From Ruegeria arenilitoris (GTDB lineage: Bacteria; Pseudomonadota; Alphaproteobacteria; Rhodobacterales; Rhodobacteraceae): a stretch of 64,000 nt of DNA. Under the pieces are notes generated by a model. That model was given only the letters and a program-made list of their open reading frames with translations, did not search any database and was not told where the DNA came from. Where the stretch lies: the NCBI RefSeq assembly GCF_042675705.1, contig NZ_JBHTJJ010000006.1; one strand, 5' to 3'. Below are positions 34,079-43,722 of the stretch, piece after piece (position 1 is the first letter of the stretch; every line of letters starts with the position of its first letter). Both the position numbers and the translations under genes were made by a program.

Positions 34079-36352
34079 TCACGCCATGTCGCACGAAGCC
34101 AGGATGGCCATGTTCAGGATGTCATTCGCGGTCGAGCCGGTCGAACAGATCTGGATCGGCTTGTCGATGCCGGTCAGGATCGGGCCGATCACCGTGGCTC
34201 CGGCCATTTCCTGCATCAGCTTGGTGGAAATCGAGGCCGAGTGCCGCGCGGGCACGATCAGGATGTTGGCCGGCCCGGTCAGGCGGCAGAAGGGATAGGC
34301 CTCTTGCTGGTGGGCGTTCAGCGCCACGTCGACGGTCATCTCGCCTTCGTATTCGAAATCGACGCCGCGCGCTTCCAGCACTTGCGGGGCCTTGTACAGC
34401 TTTTCGGTCCGTTCGGACACCGGATAGCCAAAGGTCGAGAAGCTTACAAACGCCACCCGAGGCTCCAGTCCCATGTGGCGGGCAACCGTGGCGGCGCGTT
34501 CGGCAACCGTCGCCAGATCGTTCTCGTCGGGCCATTCATGCACCAGCGTGTCGCCGATCAGCACGATCCGGCCCTTGTGCAACAGCGCGGTGATCCCGGC
34601 GGCGCCATGGGCGGCGTCGGCGTCGAATACGTGATTGATCTGATCCAGAACATGCGCCGATTTCCGGGTGGCACCTGTCACCAACCCGTCGGCGTGCCCA
34701 TGGGCCAGCATCAGCGCGGAAAACACATGCCTGTCGCGGGCCGCGAGGCGATGTACGTCCTTGCCATCGAACCCGCGCCGCTGCAGGCGTTTGTAGAGAA
34801 AGTCCTTGTAGGTTTGCAGGTGCTGCGTGTTGGCGGCGTTGATCACCTCCAATTCACGCACCGCGTCACCCAGACCAGCGGCCTCGAGCTTGGCTTTCAC
34901 GTCATCGTGCCGGCCCACCACCAGGGCTTTGCCAAATCCTGACCGTTGATACATCACCGCCGCACGCAAAACGCGGGGGTCGTCACCTTCCGCAAAGACA
35001 ATCCGGTTTTGTGCCGCACGCGCCCGGGCGTTCAGGCCGCGCAGAATGCTGGCGGTCGGGTCCATGCGCGACTTGAGGCTCAGCTCATAGGCCTCCATGT
35101 CGATGATCGGCCGCCGGGCCGCGCCTGTGTCCATCCCGGCCTTCGCAACCGCGGGCGGAATCCGATGGATCAGACGCGGATCGAACGGCGTGGGAATGAT
35201 GTAGTCGCGCCCGAAGGTCAGCGATTTGCCATAGGCCAGTGCCACTTCGTCGGGCACATCCTCGCGCGCGAGACGGGCCAGCGCATGGGCGCAGGCGATC
35301 TTCATCTCGTCATTGATGGCGCGGGCGTGGATGTCCAGCGCTCCGCGGAACAGATAGGGAAAGCCCAGAACGTTGTTGACCTGGTTGGGGTAGTCGCTGC
35401 GCCCGGTGGCCACGATGGCGTCAACGCGCACCTCGTGTGCCTCTTCCGGGGTGATTTCCGGATCGGGGTTGGCCATTGCGAAGATCACCGGATTGTCGGC
35501 CATGCTGGCGACCATCTCCTGCGTGACCGCGCCTTTGACGGATACGCCCAGGAACACGTCGGCGCCCTTCATGGCATCTTCCAGCGTGCGCAGATCGGTC
35601 GCAATCGCATGCGCCGATTTCCACTGATTCATGCCCTCGGTCCGGCCCTGATAGATCACGCCCTTGGTGTCGCAGACGATGCAGTTTTCATGCCGGGCAC
35701 CCATCGCCTTGAGCAGTTCAATACAGGCGATCCCAGCCGCTCCGGCCCCGTTCAGGACGATCTTCACGTCCTCGATCTTCTTGCCTGAGATGTGCAGCGC
35801 GTTGATCAGGCCCGCCGCGCAGATCACCGCCGTGCCGTGCTGGTCGTCGTGAAAGACGGGGATGTCCATCTCTTCCTTCAGGCGCTGCTCGATGATGAAA
35901 CATTCCGGCGCCTTGATGTCTTCCAGGTTGATGCCGCCGAAGGTTGGCCCCATCAGCCGCACCGCGCGGCAGAATTCGTCGGGGTCCTCGGTGTCCAGCT
36001 CGATGTCGATCGAGTTCACGTCGGCGAAGCGTTTAAACAGGACGGATTTGCCCTCCATCACCGGCTTGCTGCCCAGCGCGCCCAGATTGCCCAGCCCCAG
36101 AACCGCCGTCCCGTTCGAGATCACGGCCACCAGGTTGCCCTTGTTGGTATAGTCATAGGCGGTCTCGGGGTTTTCCGCGATGGCTTCACACGGAACCGCC
36201 ACCCCGGGGCTGTAGGCCAGCGACAGATCGCGCTGCGTGGTCATGGGAACGGTGGCCTGCACCTCCCACTTGCCGGGGGTGGGTTCCAGGTGAAAGGCCA
36301 GCGCCTCTTCTTTGGTGATCTTCGCTTTGGGCATTTTGATGGTCGGTTCCAT
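34079..36352 (-). CDS. maeB: NADP-dependent malic enzyme with phosphotransacetylase-like C-terminal domain
   Basis: MaeB decarboxylates malate to pyruvate, feeding gluconeogenesis and NADPH. The 757-residue protein has the malic enzyme N-terminus (LAYSPGVAVPCEAIAEN), the FHDDQHGTAVICAAGLINAL motif for metal binding, and a NAD(P)-binding GAGAAGIACIELLKAMGA. The last 320 or so residues resemble phosphotransacetylase (MFADADAAHGAAGI, NDLATVAERAATVA), as in MaeB regulators of acetyl-CoA sensing; catalytic capacity is normally lost. I start at 36352 (MEPTIKMPKAKITKEEALA), with 36334 as the alternative. The longer frame to 36532 lies over mutS. Confidence 0.93.
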   Translation of the reverse strand: MEPTIKMPKAKITKEEALAFHLEPTPGKWEVQATVPMTTQRDLSLAYSPGVAVPCEAIAENPETAYDYTNKGNLVAVISNGTAVLGLGNLGALGSKPVMEGKSVLFKRFADVNSIDIELDTEDPDEFCRAVRLMGPTFGGINLEDIKAPECFIIEQRLKEEMDIPVFHDDQHGTAVICAAGLINALHISGKKIEDVKIVLNGAGAAGIACIELLKAMGARHENCIVCDTKGVIYQGRTEGMNQWKSAHAIATDLRTLEDAMKGADVFLGVSVKGAVTQEMVASMADNPVIFAMANPDPEITPEEAHEVRVDAIVATGRSDYPNQVNNVLGFPYLFRGALDIHARAINDEMKIACAHALARLAREDVPDEVALAYGKSLTFGRDYIIPTPFDPRLIHRIPPAVAKAGMDTGAARRPIIDMEAYELSLKSRMDPTASILRGLNARARAAQNRIVFAEGDDPRVLRAAVMYQRSGFGKALVVGRHDDVKAKLEAAGLGDAVRELEVINAANTQHLQTYKDFLYKRLQRRGFDGKDVHRLAARDRHVFSALMLAHGHADGLVTGATRKSAHVLDQINHVFDADAAHGAAGITALLHKGRIVLIGDTLVHEWPDENDLATVAERAATVARHMGLEPRVAFVSFSTFGYPVSERTEKLYKAPQVLEARGVDFEYEGEMTVDVALNAHQQEAYPFCRLTGPANILIVPARHSASISTKLMQEMAGATVIGPILTGIDKPIQICSTGSTANDILNMAILASCDMA

Positions 36353-36476
36353 GACTTGGGGGCTTTTCGCCTCATACCGCAGGCAGAGACGCGCCTCAAC
36401 GAGAATGAGTTTTCGACTTTTCCAGAAGATGCGGGATTTGTAAGGTCGCGCCGGAATACGCCAGAGGGGAGCAGCC

Positions 36477-39110
36477 TTGTCCAACGTCACGCCGATGATG
36501 GCGCAATACCTGGAAATCAAAGAGGCCCACAAAGACGCCCTGCTGTTCTACCGCATGGGCGATTTCTACGAGATGTTCTTCGAGGATGCCGTGAACGCCG
36601 CCGAGGCGCTGGACATCGCCCTGACCAAGCGCGGCAAGCACAATGGCGAAGATATCCCCATGTGCGGCGTGCCGGTGCATTCGGCCGAGGGCTATCTACT
36701 GACGCTGATCCGCAAGGGCTTTCGCGTCGCCGTCTGCGAACAGATGGAAAGCCCGGCCGAGGCCAAGAAAAGAGGCTCTAAATCGGTGGTAAAGCGCGAT
36801 GTCGTGCGCCTCGTCACCCCCGGCACCCTGACCGAGGACGCCTTGCTGGAGGCCCGCCGCCACAACTTTCTGGCCGCCTATGCAGAGGTGCGCGACGAGG
36901 CCGCGCTGGCCTGGGCCGACATCTCGACCGGGGCGTTTCACGTGATGCCGCTGACCTCGGCCCGCCTCAGCCCCGAGCTGGCCCGGCTGGCCCCGTCCGA
37001 GCTGATCGTGGCCGATGGATCCGAGGCCAATCTGCGCGACACGGTCCAAGACCTGGGCATCGCACTGACCCCCATCGGACGGGCCAGTTTCGACAGCACT
37101 GCGGCAGAAAAACGCATCTGCGGCTTGTTTCACGTGGGCACGCTGGACGCGTTCGGCAGCTTTGGGCGGGCCGAGATTTCCGCCATGGGCGCGCTGATCG
37201 ACTATCTGGAAATCACGCAGAAGGGCAAATTGCCGCTGCTGCAGACGCCGATGAAGGAATCCGAGGATCGCGTCGTGCAGATCGACGCGGCCACCCGCCG
37301 CAACCTGGAATTGACACGGTCCTTGTCGGGCGGACGGGCCGGGTCGCTGCTGTCGGTGGTGGATCGCACGGTGACCCCGGGCGGCGCGCGCCTGTTGGAA
37401 CAACGCCTGTCCAGCCCCTCGCGCAATCTGGATGTGATCCATGCCCGACTGGATGCGGTGGATTTTGCCGCCCAGGACAGCCTGATCGCCGCCGATCTGC
37501 GCGAGGCGCTGCGCAAGACGCCCGATCTGGACCGCGCCCTGTCGCGCCTGTCGCTGGAGCGTGGCGGCCCGCGCGATCTGGCTGCCATCCGCAACGGGCT
37601 GGCGCAGGCGCAGGCGATTGCCGAAATCTGTGCCGGTCAGGATCTGCCGGTGCTGCTGGCGACCGCGGTGCAGAACCTCGTGGGCTTCGACGATCTGCTC
37701 AGCCTGCTGGATCAGGCGCTGGTCGCCGATCCGCCGCTGCTGGCACGCGATGGCGGCTTCATCGCCCCCGGTTTCGACGCCGAGCTGGACGAGGCCCGCA
37801 CCCTGCGCGACGAAGGCCGCTCGGTCATTGCCGGGTTTCAGCAAAAATACGCGGAACATACCGGCATCGCTTCGCTGAAGATCAAGCACAATAACGTGCT
37901 GGGCTATTTCATCGAAACCACGGCCACCCATGCCGAAAAGATGCTGAACCCGCCGTTCAGCGAGACCTATATCCACCGCCAGACCACCGCCAACCAGGTT
38001 CGCTTCACCACCGTCGAACTCAGCGAGATCGAAACCCGCATCCTGAACGCCGGCAACCTGGCGCTTGAGATCGAAAAGCGGCTCTATCAAAGGCTTTCTG
38101 ACGAGATTCTGGCGCAGGCTGCCCGCATCAATCAGGCCGCGCGCGGGCTGGCCGAGCTGGACCTGACCACTGCACTGGCCGATCTGGCGCGGGGCGAGAA
38201 CTGGTGCCGCCCACAGGTGGACGGCTCCCGCGCCTTTGATGTCGTTGCGGGGCGTCATCCGGTTGTGGAACATGCGCTGCGCCAGCAATCCGGTGATGCC
38301 TTCATCGCCAATGACTGCGACCTCAGCGCCGACGACGGTGCGGCCATCTGGCTGCTGACCGGCCCCAACATGGCCGGTAAATCGACCTTCCTGCGCCAGA
38401 ACGCACTGATCGCGCTGCTGGCGCAGATGGGCAGTTTCGTTCCGGCCGAACGCGCCCATATTGGGCTGGTCAGCCAGCTGTTCAGCCGCGTGGGCGCCTC
38501 CGACGATCTGGCGCGGGGGCGATCGACCTTCATGGTCGAGATGGTGGAAACCGCGGCCATCCTCAATCAGGCCGATGACCGGGCGCTGGTGATCCTCGAT
38601 GAAATCGGGCGCGGCACCGCCACCTATGACGGCCTGTCCATCGCCTGGGCCACGCTGGAACATCTGCACGCCGCCAACCGCTGCCGGGCGTTGTTCGCCA
38701 CGCATTACCACGAACTGACCGCGCTGGCCGGCAAGCTGGAGGGCGTCGAAAATGCGACCGTCGCGGTCAAGGAATGGGAGGGCGAAGTGATCTTCCTGCA
38801 CGAGGTTCACAAGGGCGCGGCCGACCGCTCTTACGGCGTGCAGGTCGCGCAATTGGCCGGCCTGCCCGCCTCGGTGGTCGAGCGCGCACGCGTGGTTCTG
38901 GACCAGTTGGAGAAGACCGAGCGCGAGGGCGGCAAGCAAAAGGCGCTGATCGATGATCTGCCGCTGTTTTCCGCCGCACCGCCCCCGCCGCCACCGGTTG
39001 CGAAGGCCTCGCCAGTCACCGACATGCTGGACCAGATCCTGCCGGACGAGCTGACCCCCCGCGAAGCACTGGACCTGATCTACAAACTGAAAGAGGCGGC
39101 CAGATTCTGA
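36477..39110 (+). CDS. mutS: DNA mismatch repair protein MutS
   Basis: MutS recognises base mismatches and small loops, then recruits MutL. The 877-residue protein begins with VTPMMAQYLEIKEAHKDALL and the mismatch-probing GDFYEMFFEDA (Phe-x-Glu). The ATPase motifs appear near residue 640: GPNMAGKSTFLRQNALIA, then DDLARGRSTFMVEM, the Walker B VILDEIGRGTATYDGLS and ATHYHELTALA. The start is TTG at 36477 with AGGGGAG 7 nt upstream; the in-frame ATG at 36495 (residue 7) would drop the SNVTP segment. It diverges from maeB. No mutL is in the window. Confidence 0.96.
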   Translation: MSNVTPMMAQYLEIKEAHKDALLFYRMGDFYEMFFEDAVNAAEALDIALTKRGKHNGEDIPMCGVPVHSAEGYLLTLIRKGFRVAVCEQMESPAEAKKRGSKSVVKRDVVRLVTPGTLTEDALLEARRHNFLAAYAEVRDEAALAWADISTGAFHVMPLTSARLSPELARLAPSELIVADGSEANLRDTVQDLGIALTPIGRASFDSTAAEKRICGLFHVGTLDAFGSFGRAEISAMGALIDYLEITQKGKLPLLQTPMKESEDRVVQIDAATRRNLELTRSLSGGRAGSLLSVVDRTVTPGGARLLEQRLSSPSRNLDVIHARLDAVDFAAQDSLIAADLREALRKTPDLDRALSRLSLERGGPRDLAAIRNGLAQAQAIAEICAGQDLPVLLATAVQNLVGFDDLLSLLDQALVADPPLLARDGGFIAPGFDAELDEARTLRDEGRSVIAGFQQKYAEHTGIASLKIKHNNVLGYFIETTATHAEKMLNPPFSETYIHRQTTANQVRFTTVELSEIETRILNAGNLALEIEKRLYQRLSDEILAQAARINQAARGLAELDLTTALADLARGENWCRPQVDGSRAFDVVAGRHPVVEHALRQQSGDAFIANDCDLSADDGAAIWLLTGPNMAGKSTFLRQNALIALLAQMGSFVPAERAHIGLVSQLFSRVGASDDLARGRSTFMVEMVETAAILNQADDRALVILDEIGRGTATYDGLSIAWATLEHLHAANRCRALFATHYHELTALAGKLEGVENATVAVKEWEGEVIFLHEVHKGAADRSYGVQVAQLAGLPASVVERARVVLDQLEKTEREGGKQKALIDDLPLFSAAPPPPPPVAKASPVTDMLDQILPDELTPREALDLIYKLKEAARF

Positions 39111-39145
39111 CCGCCCCATTCAATTGTCACTGAAGCACTGGCCCG

Positions 39146-39709
39146 TCAGCTGGCCGGGGTCGAGCTGACCCCCACCTGTGCCGGACGCAGCAGGCGGTCA
39201 TGCAGCATGAAACCTTCGGCCGAGACCTGGATGATCTCGCCCGCTTTGGTGCCCGGCACCGGAGCTTCGAACATGGCTTCGTGCAGGTTCGGGTCAAACT
39301 TGTCGCCAACTTCGGGTGTGATGACCTCGATCCCGTGTTTCTGGAATACGTCCTTCAACACGCGCATGGTCAGCTCGACACCTTCGATCAGGCCGGCTGC
39401 AACTTCTTTCTGCTCGTCCGTAGCCGCCTCGAGCGCTCGTTTCATGTTGTCGTAGACCGGCAGCATGTCGCGCGCCAGTTTGGACCCACCATACTGTTCG
39501 GCCTCGCGGCGGGCCCTGTCGCCACGCTTGCGTGCGTTTTCCGCATCCGCCAGGGCGCGCATGAACTTGTCGCGCAACTCGTCGCGCTCGGCCTTCAGGG
39601 CATCCAGTTCCAGCGCTTCTTCGCTGATCTCGGCCATCTCCTCGGCCAGTTCTTCCGCCTCGGCAGTTGCAATGTCGTCCAGAAAGTCTTCGTTCTTCGG
39701 CTCTGCCAT
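39146..39709 (-). CDS. grpE: Nucleotide exchange factor GrpE
   Basis: GrpE releases ADP from DnaK. The 187-residue protein has a long acidic N-terminal coiled coil (AEAEELAEEMAEISEEALEL) and the compact beta domain with LPVYDNMKRALEAATDEQKE and GVELTMRVLKDVFQKHGIEV, ending in GDKFDPNLHEAMFEAP. It lies 10 nt after hrcA, so the two form an operon. Confidence 0.95.
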   Translation of the reverse strand: MAEPKNEDFLDDIATAEAEELAEEMAEISEEALELDALKAERDELRDKFMRALADAENARKRGDRARREAEQYGGSKLARDMLPVYDNMKRALEAATDEQKEVAAGLIEGVELTMRVLKDVFQKHGIEVITPEVGDKFDPNLHEAMFEAPVPGTKAGEIIQVSAEGFMLHDRLLRPAQVGVSSTPAS

Positions 39710-39719
39710 CTTTTACCCT

Positions 39720-40784
39720 CTAGCTCCGATCGGAAATCAGCTTCCCAACCAGTTGCGCCGTGTAGTCCACGATCGGCACGATCCGCCCATAGTTCAGACG
39801 GGTCGGCCCGATCACGCCAACGGCGCCGATTATCTTTCGATCAGCGTTCATATAAGGAGACACCACCAAAGAGGAACCCGAAAGTGAGAAAAGTTTGTTC
39901 TCGGAACCGATAAAAATGCGCACACCTTCGCCTTCCTCGGTCAATTCGAGGAATTCGGCAATGTCACGCTTGCGTTCCAGATCGTCAAACAGGACCCGGA
40001 TTCGCTCCAGCTCCTCTTCTTGACCGGTTTCGCCCAGCAGATTCGCCCGCCCGCGCACGATCAGACGCGCCGAGTCCGACGCCTCACCCTCCCAGGCCGC
40101 AAGGCCGCTTTCCACAAGCTCGCGGGCCAGCACGTCGATCTCTTGCCTGCGCGCTGCGATTTCGGTCTGGATCATCCGGCGCACATCAGACAGTTTCCGG
40201 CCCTCGATCAGGGCGTTCAGGAAATTGGCGGCCTCACGCATCGAACTGGGCGTCTGACCCGGTGGTGGCGTGAACAGCCGGTTCTCCACATGGCCATCTG
40301 CGAAAACCAAAACCACCAGGGCCCGGTCATGACCCAGGGAAACGAACTCGATATGCTTGATTTCGGATTCGTGCTTGGGTGTCAGCACCAGCGACGCGCC
40401 ATGCGTGACGTTCGACAAGGCAGCCCCGACGCGATCCAGCATACCGCTGACATCACCGGAATTGCTGCCCAGTGTTTCATCCAGCTTCTTGCGGTCGTCC
40501 TCGCCCAGGTCGCCAACTTCAAGCAGGCCGTCGACGAACATGCGCAACCCGACCTGTGTGGGCACCCGGCCGGCGCTGACATGCGGACTGCCCAAAAGGC
40601 CCAGAAATTCGAGATCCTGCATGACATTGCGAACCGTTGCCGCACTGACTTTTTCACTGAGCGACCGGCTGAGGGTGCGGCTGCCGACAGGCTCGCCGCT
40701 TTCCAGATAGCTTTCGACGATCAGGCGAAACACTTCCCGCGACCGGTCGTTCAACTCGTCCAGAATTTTGCTCGCTTCACTCAT
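39720..40784 (-). CDS. hrcA: Heat-inducible transcription repressor HrcA
   Basis: HrcA represses chaperone genes, usually groESL in alphaproteobacteria, through CIRCE operators. The 354-residue protein opens with LNDRSREVFRLIVESYLESG and a winged helix containing GSRTLSRSLSEKVSAATVRNVM. The C-terminal domain ends PTRLNYGRIVPIVDYTAQLV, typical of HrcA. It is followed 10 nt later by grpE. No CIRCE element is visible upstream of hrcA or of dnaK, so self-repression through that operator is not supported within this window. Confidence 0.94.
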   Translation of the reverse strand: MSEASKILDELNDRSREVFRLIVESYLESGEPVGSRTLSRSLSEKVSAATVRNVMQDLEFLGLLGSPHVSAGRVPTQVGLRMFVDGLLEVGDLGEDDRKKLDETLGSNSGDVSGMLDRVGAALSNVTHGASLVLTPKHESEIKHIEFVSLGHDRALVVLVFADGHVENRLFTPPPGQTPSSMREAANFLNALIEGRKLSDVRRMIQTEIAARRQEIDVLARELVESGLAAWEGEASDSARLIVRGRANLLGETGQEEELERIRVLFDDLERKRDIAEFLELTEEGEGVRIFIGSENKLFSLSGSSLVVSPYMNADRKIIGAVGVIGPTRLNYGRIVPIVDYTAQLVGKLISDRS

Positions 40785-40808
40785 CGGTGGTTCCCTTGCT
40801 GGGTGGCC

Positions 40809-40836
40809 ATTAAATAGCTGCCAACAGAAAGGTCAA
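40809..40836 (-). promoter_or_regulatory. hrcA: Probable promoter of hrcA-grpE
   Basis: On the minus strand TTGACC (40836-40831) is followed by 16 nt and TTTAAT (40814-40809), which resembles a sigma-70 promoter. It would initiate about 16-20 nt before the hrcA ATG, leaving just enough leader for the AAGGGAA box. Confidence 0.5.
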
Positions 40837-40897
40837 TCGGGGTTGCATCGCTGCCATGCCGGGCGTTATCCCCAAGCCAGCAGACAAAGGATATCTC

Positions 40898-41611
40898 ATG
40901 CGACCCTCTGGACGAGATTTAAGCGAAATGCGCCCGGTTTCAATCGAGACCGGGTTTACCAAACATGCCGAAGGTTCCTGCCTGATCAAAATCGGCGACA
41001 CCCATGTTCTGTGCACCGCCACGATCGAGGATCGCGTACCGCCTTTCATCAAGGGGTCAGGCCTGGGCTGGGTCACCGCCGAATACGGCATGCTGCCCCG
41101 CGCGACCAACACCCGGATGCGGCGCGAGGCCGCCAGCGGCAAACAGGGTGGCCGGACTGTCGAGATCCAGCGCCTGATCGGCCGTGCCCTGCGCGCCGGG
41201 GTCGACCGCGTCGCCCTGGGCGAACGCCAGATCACCGTCGATTGTGACGTACTGCAGGCCGATGGCGGCACACGCTGCGCCTCGATCACCGGCGGCTGGG
41301 TCGCGCTGCGGCTGGCGGTGAACAAGCTGATGAAGGCCGGCGACGTGATCACGGACCCGCTGGTCGATCCGGTCGCCGCCGTATCCTGCGGCATCTATGC
41401 GGGCCAGCCCGTTCTGGACCTGGACTATCCCGAAGACAGCGAAGCCGGCGTTGACGGCAACTTCATCATGACCGGCTCGGGCAAACTGATCGAGGTGCAG
41501 ATGAGCGCCGAAGGTTCCGTCTTCAGCCGCGCGCAGATGGATCAGCTGATGGAACTGGCCGAAAAAGGCGTGTCCGAGCTGGTGGCCGCGCAAAAGGCCG
41601 CCACCGCATGA
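40898..41611 (+). CDS. rph: Ribonuclease PH
   Basis: RNase PH trims the 3' ends of tRNA precursors by phosphorolysis. The 237-residue protein from MRPSGRDLSEMRPVSIETGF (ATG at 40898, AAAGGA box upstream) carries VLCTATIEDRVPPF, the phosphate-binding stretch EIQRLIGRALRAGVD, and DCDVLQADGGTRCASITGGW with the active-site acidic residues. A longer frame from 40856 was rejected. It diverges from hrcA and overlaps rdgB by 4 nt. Confidence 0.96.
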   Translation: MRPSGRDLSEMRPVSIETGFTKHAEGSCLIKIGDTHVLCTATIEDRVPPFIKGSGLGWVTAEYGMLPRATNTRMRREAASGKQGGRTVEIQRLIGRALRAGVDRVALGERQITVDCDVLQADGGTRCASITGGWVALRLAVNKLMKAGDVITDPLVDPVAAVSCGIYAGQPVLDLDYPEDSEAGVDGNFIMTGSGKLIEVQMSAEGSVFSRAQMDQLMELAEKGVSELVAAQKAATA

Positions 41612-42222
41612 CCCGCCGGTTCGAAGGTGATCGGCTGCTGGTGGCCACGCACAACAAAGGCAAGCTCGAGGAGATGGCCCATCTGCTCGAGCCCTTTGGC
41701 GTGACCGTCGTGGGCGCGGCCGAGATGAACCTGCCTGAACCCGAAGAGACCGAGGACACGTTCGTCGGCAACGCGCGCATCAAGGCCCATGCGGCCGCAC
41801 AGGCCACTGGCCTGCCGGCCCTGTCCGACGATTCCGGCATCACCATCGATGCGCTGGATGGCGCGCCGGGCGTGTACACCGCCGACTGGGCCGAAACTGG
41901 AAATGGCCGCGATTTCCTGATGGCCATGACCCGCGCCCACACCGAGCTTGAGGCGCGCAACGCTCCGCATCCACGCACCGCCCAGTTCCGCTGTACGTTG
42001 GTTCTGGCCTGGCCCGACGGCCATGACGAGGTGTTCGAGGGCGTCGCACCCGGTCATCTGGTCTGGCCGATCCGTGGCAAGGACGGGTTCGGCTATGATC
42101 CGATGTTCGTCCCTGACGGATTCGACATTACCTTTGCCGAGATGGATCGCTGGGAAAAGAACAAGATCAGCCACCGTGGTCGCGCGGTGGAACTGTTCGT
42201 GAAAGGCTGCTTTGGCGGATGA
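41608..42222 (+). CDS. rdgB: XTP/dITP diphosphatase (RdgB/HAM1)
   Basis: RdgB removes non-canonical purine triphosphates from the nucleotide pool. The 204-residue protein starts with a short MTRRFEGDR leader, then LLVATHNKGKLEEMAHLLEP, the signature SDDSGITIDALDGAPGVYTA near residue 72 and FGYDPMFVPDG near 167. It overlaps rph by 4 nt and hemW by 11 nt. Confidence 0.95.
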   Translation: MTRRFEGDRLLVATHNKGKLEEMAHLLEPFGVTVVGAAEMNLPEPEETEDTFVGNARIKAHAAAQATGLPALSDDSGITIDALDGAPGVYTADWAETGNGRDFLMAMTRAHTELEARNAPHPRTAQFRCTLVLAWPDGHDEVFEGVAPGHLVWPIRGKDGFGYDPMFVPDGFDITFAEMDRWEKNKISHRGRAVELFVKGCFGG

Positions 42223-43366
42223 TTGGCGCAACGGGGGCTTTGGCCTGTACGTGCATTGGCCCTTTTGCGAGGCCAAGTGCCCCTATTGCGACTTCAACAG
42301 CCATGTTTCCAGAAATATTGATCAAAAACAATGGCTTGACGCATATCTGTCCGAGCTGAAGCGCTCGGCCACCGAAACCCCCGACCGGGTTCTGAACACG
42401 ATCTTCTTTGGCGGCGGCACCCCGTCGCTGATGGCGCCCGAGACCGTGGCCGCCGTGATCGACACCGCCCGCAGCCTTTGGCGGCCCTCCAATGACATGG
42501 AAATCACGCTCGAAGCCAACCCCGGTTCGGTCGAGGCCGGACGGTTCGCCGCTTATCGCGATGCGGGCGTGAACCGGATCTCGATGGGCATTCAGGCGAT
42601 GAATGACGAAGATCTAAGGCGGCTGGGCCGCATCCACAGCGTGGCCGAGGCACGCGCCGCCTTCGACATTGCCCGCACCTGTTTCGACAGGGTCAGCTTC
42701 GACCTGATCTATGCCCGCCAGTACCAGACGCTTGAAGCCTGGCGCGCCGAGCTGACCGAGGCGCTGTCGATGGCGATCGACCATCTGTCACTGTACCAGC
42801 TGACCATCGAGGCAGGCACTGCCTTTGGCGACCGCTACTCGGTCGGCAAGCTGCGTGGCCTGCCCGAGGACGACAACGCCGCCGACATGTACGTGGCCAC
42901 GCAAGAGGTCTGCGAAGCCCACGGCATGCCCGCCTACGAGGTGTCGAACCACGCCGTCCCCGGGGCCGAGTCTCGGCACAACCTGATCTATTGGCGCTAT
43001 GGCGATTACGTTGGCATCGGACCGGGCGCCCATGGGCGGATCACGGTAGATGGCCAACGGATCGCAACCGAAACCCATCTGGCACCGAACGCGTGGCTGA
43101 ATGCCGCCGAGCAGGGAAATGGCGAAAAGCTGCGGACCCCACTGACCGACGAAGAACAAGCGAATGAATACCTCATGATGTGTCTTCGCTTGACTGAAGG
43201 TCTAGATATGGACCGTTTCAATCGCCTGTCCGGGCACCCTTTGCCACAACCCAAACTGGACTACCTGCAAGACATCGGAATGATCGCCCAAGACGGACCC
43301 CGCGTTTCCGCAACTGCTGACGGCCGCGCGGTTCTCAATGCGGTGATCCGTGAGTTGCTGGATTAG
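42212..43366 (+). CDS. hemW: Radical SAM protein HemW (HemN-like)
   Basis: HemW is a radical SAM protein related to oxygen-independent coproporphyrinogen oxidase but acting as a heme chaperone. The 384-residue protein has the cluster-binding motif CEAKCPYCDFNSH near residue 18 (CxxxCxxC), followed by FFGGGTPSLMAPETV and the HemN-type NRISMGIQAMNDEDLRRLGR. True HemN enzymes have an extended N-terminus and one extra cysteine after the motif; here a phenylalanine follows, which favours HemW. The start is TTG at 42212, overlapping rdgB by 11 nt, with AAAGG upstream. Confidence 0.88.
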   Translation: MADDWRNGGFGLYVHWPFCEAKCPYCDFNSHVSRNIDQKQWLDAYLSELKRSATETPDRVLNTIFFGGGTPSLMAPETVAAVIDTARSLWRPSNDMEITLEANPGSVEAGRFAAYRDAGVNRISMGIQAMNDEDLRRLGRIHSVAEARAAFDIARTCFDRVSFDLIYARQYQTLEAWRAELTEALSMAIDHLSLYQLTIEAGTAFGDRYSVGKLRGLPEDDNAADMYVATQEVCEAHGMPAYEVSNHAVPGAESRHNLIYWRYGDYVGIGPGAHGRITVDGQRIATETHLAPNAWLNAAEQGNGEKLRTPLTDEEQANEYLMMCLRLTEGLDMDRFNRLSGHPLPQPKLDYLQDIGMIAQDGPRVSATADGRAVLNAVIRELLD

Positions 43367-43368
43367 AC

Positions 43369-43722
43369 ATGCACTATTTGTGGGCCACACTGGGATTGCT
43401 CTGCGTTGCGTTGGCCATGATCGGTGTTGCCCTACCCCTGCTTCCCACCGTTCCGTTCCTATTGCTGGCCGCCTTCTGTTTCGCGCGCTCTTCTTCCCGG
43501 CTGCACAACTGGCTGATGTCTCACCGAACCTTCGGCCCGTTGATCCTTGATTGGCAAACCTCGGGCGCTATCCGGCCAGCCGCAAAAAAGGCGGCGACCC
43601 TGTCGGTTGCCGCCGTCTTTGGTTTGTCGGTTTTGGTCTCTGTGCCCAGCCATGTCCTGATTATTCAGGCCGTGACCTTGGGCGCGGTGATGATCTTTAT
43701 CTGGTCACGCCCTAACGGCTGA
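43369..43722 (+). CDS. YbaN/DUF454 family small membrane protein
   Basis: A 117-residue inner-membrane protein with an N-terminal hydrophobic pair around LWATLGLLCVALAMIGVALP, the DUF454 signature LPTVPFLLLAAFCFARSS followed by HNWLMSHRTFGPLILDW, and C-terminal hydrophobic segments. Function is unknown. It begins 2 nt after the hemW stop and overlaps the convergent parB by 11 nt. Confidence 0.85.
   Translation: MHYLWATLGLLCVALAMIGVALPLLPTVPFLLLAAFCFARSSSRLHNWLMSHRTFGPLILDWQTSGAIRPAAKKAATLSVAAVFGLSVLVSVPSHVLIIQAVTLGAVMIFIWSRPNG

Noticed and set aside
36696..39119. Very long open frame (807 codons) antisense to mutS
   Set aside because: It mirrors the third-codon GC bias of mutS, has no recognisable domain and no start-site support; such frames are common opposite GC-rich genes.
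40785..40897. CIRCE operator for HrcA
   Set aside because: No TTAGCACTC/GAGTGCTAA inverted repeat is present in the hrcA-rph gap.
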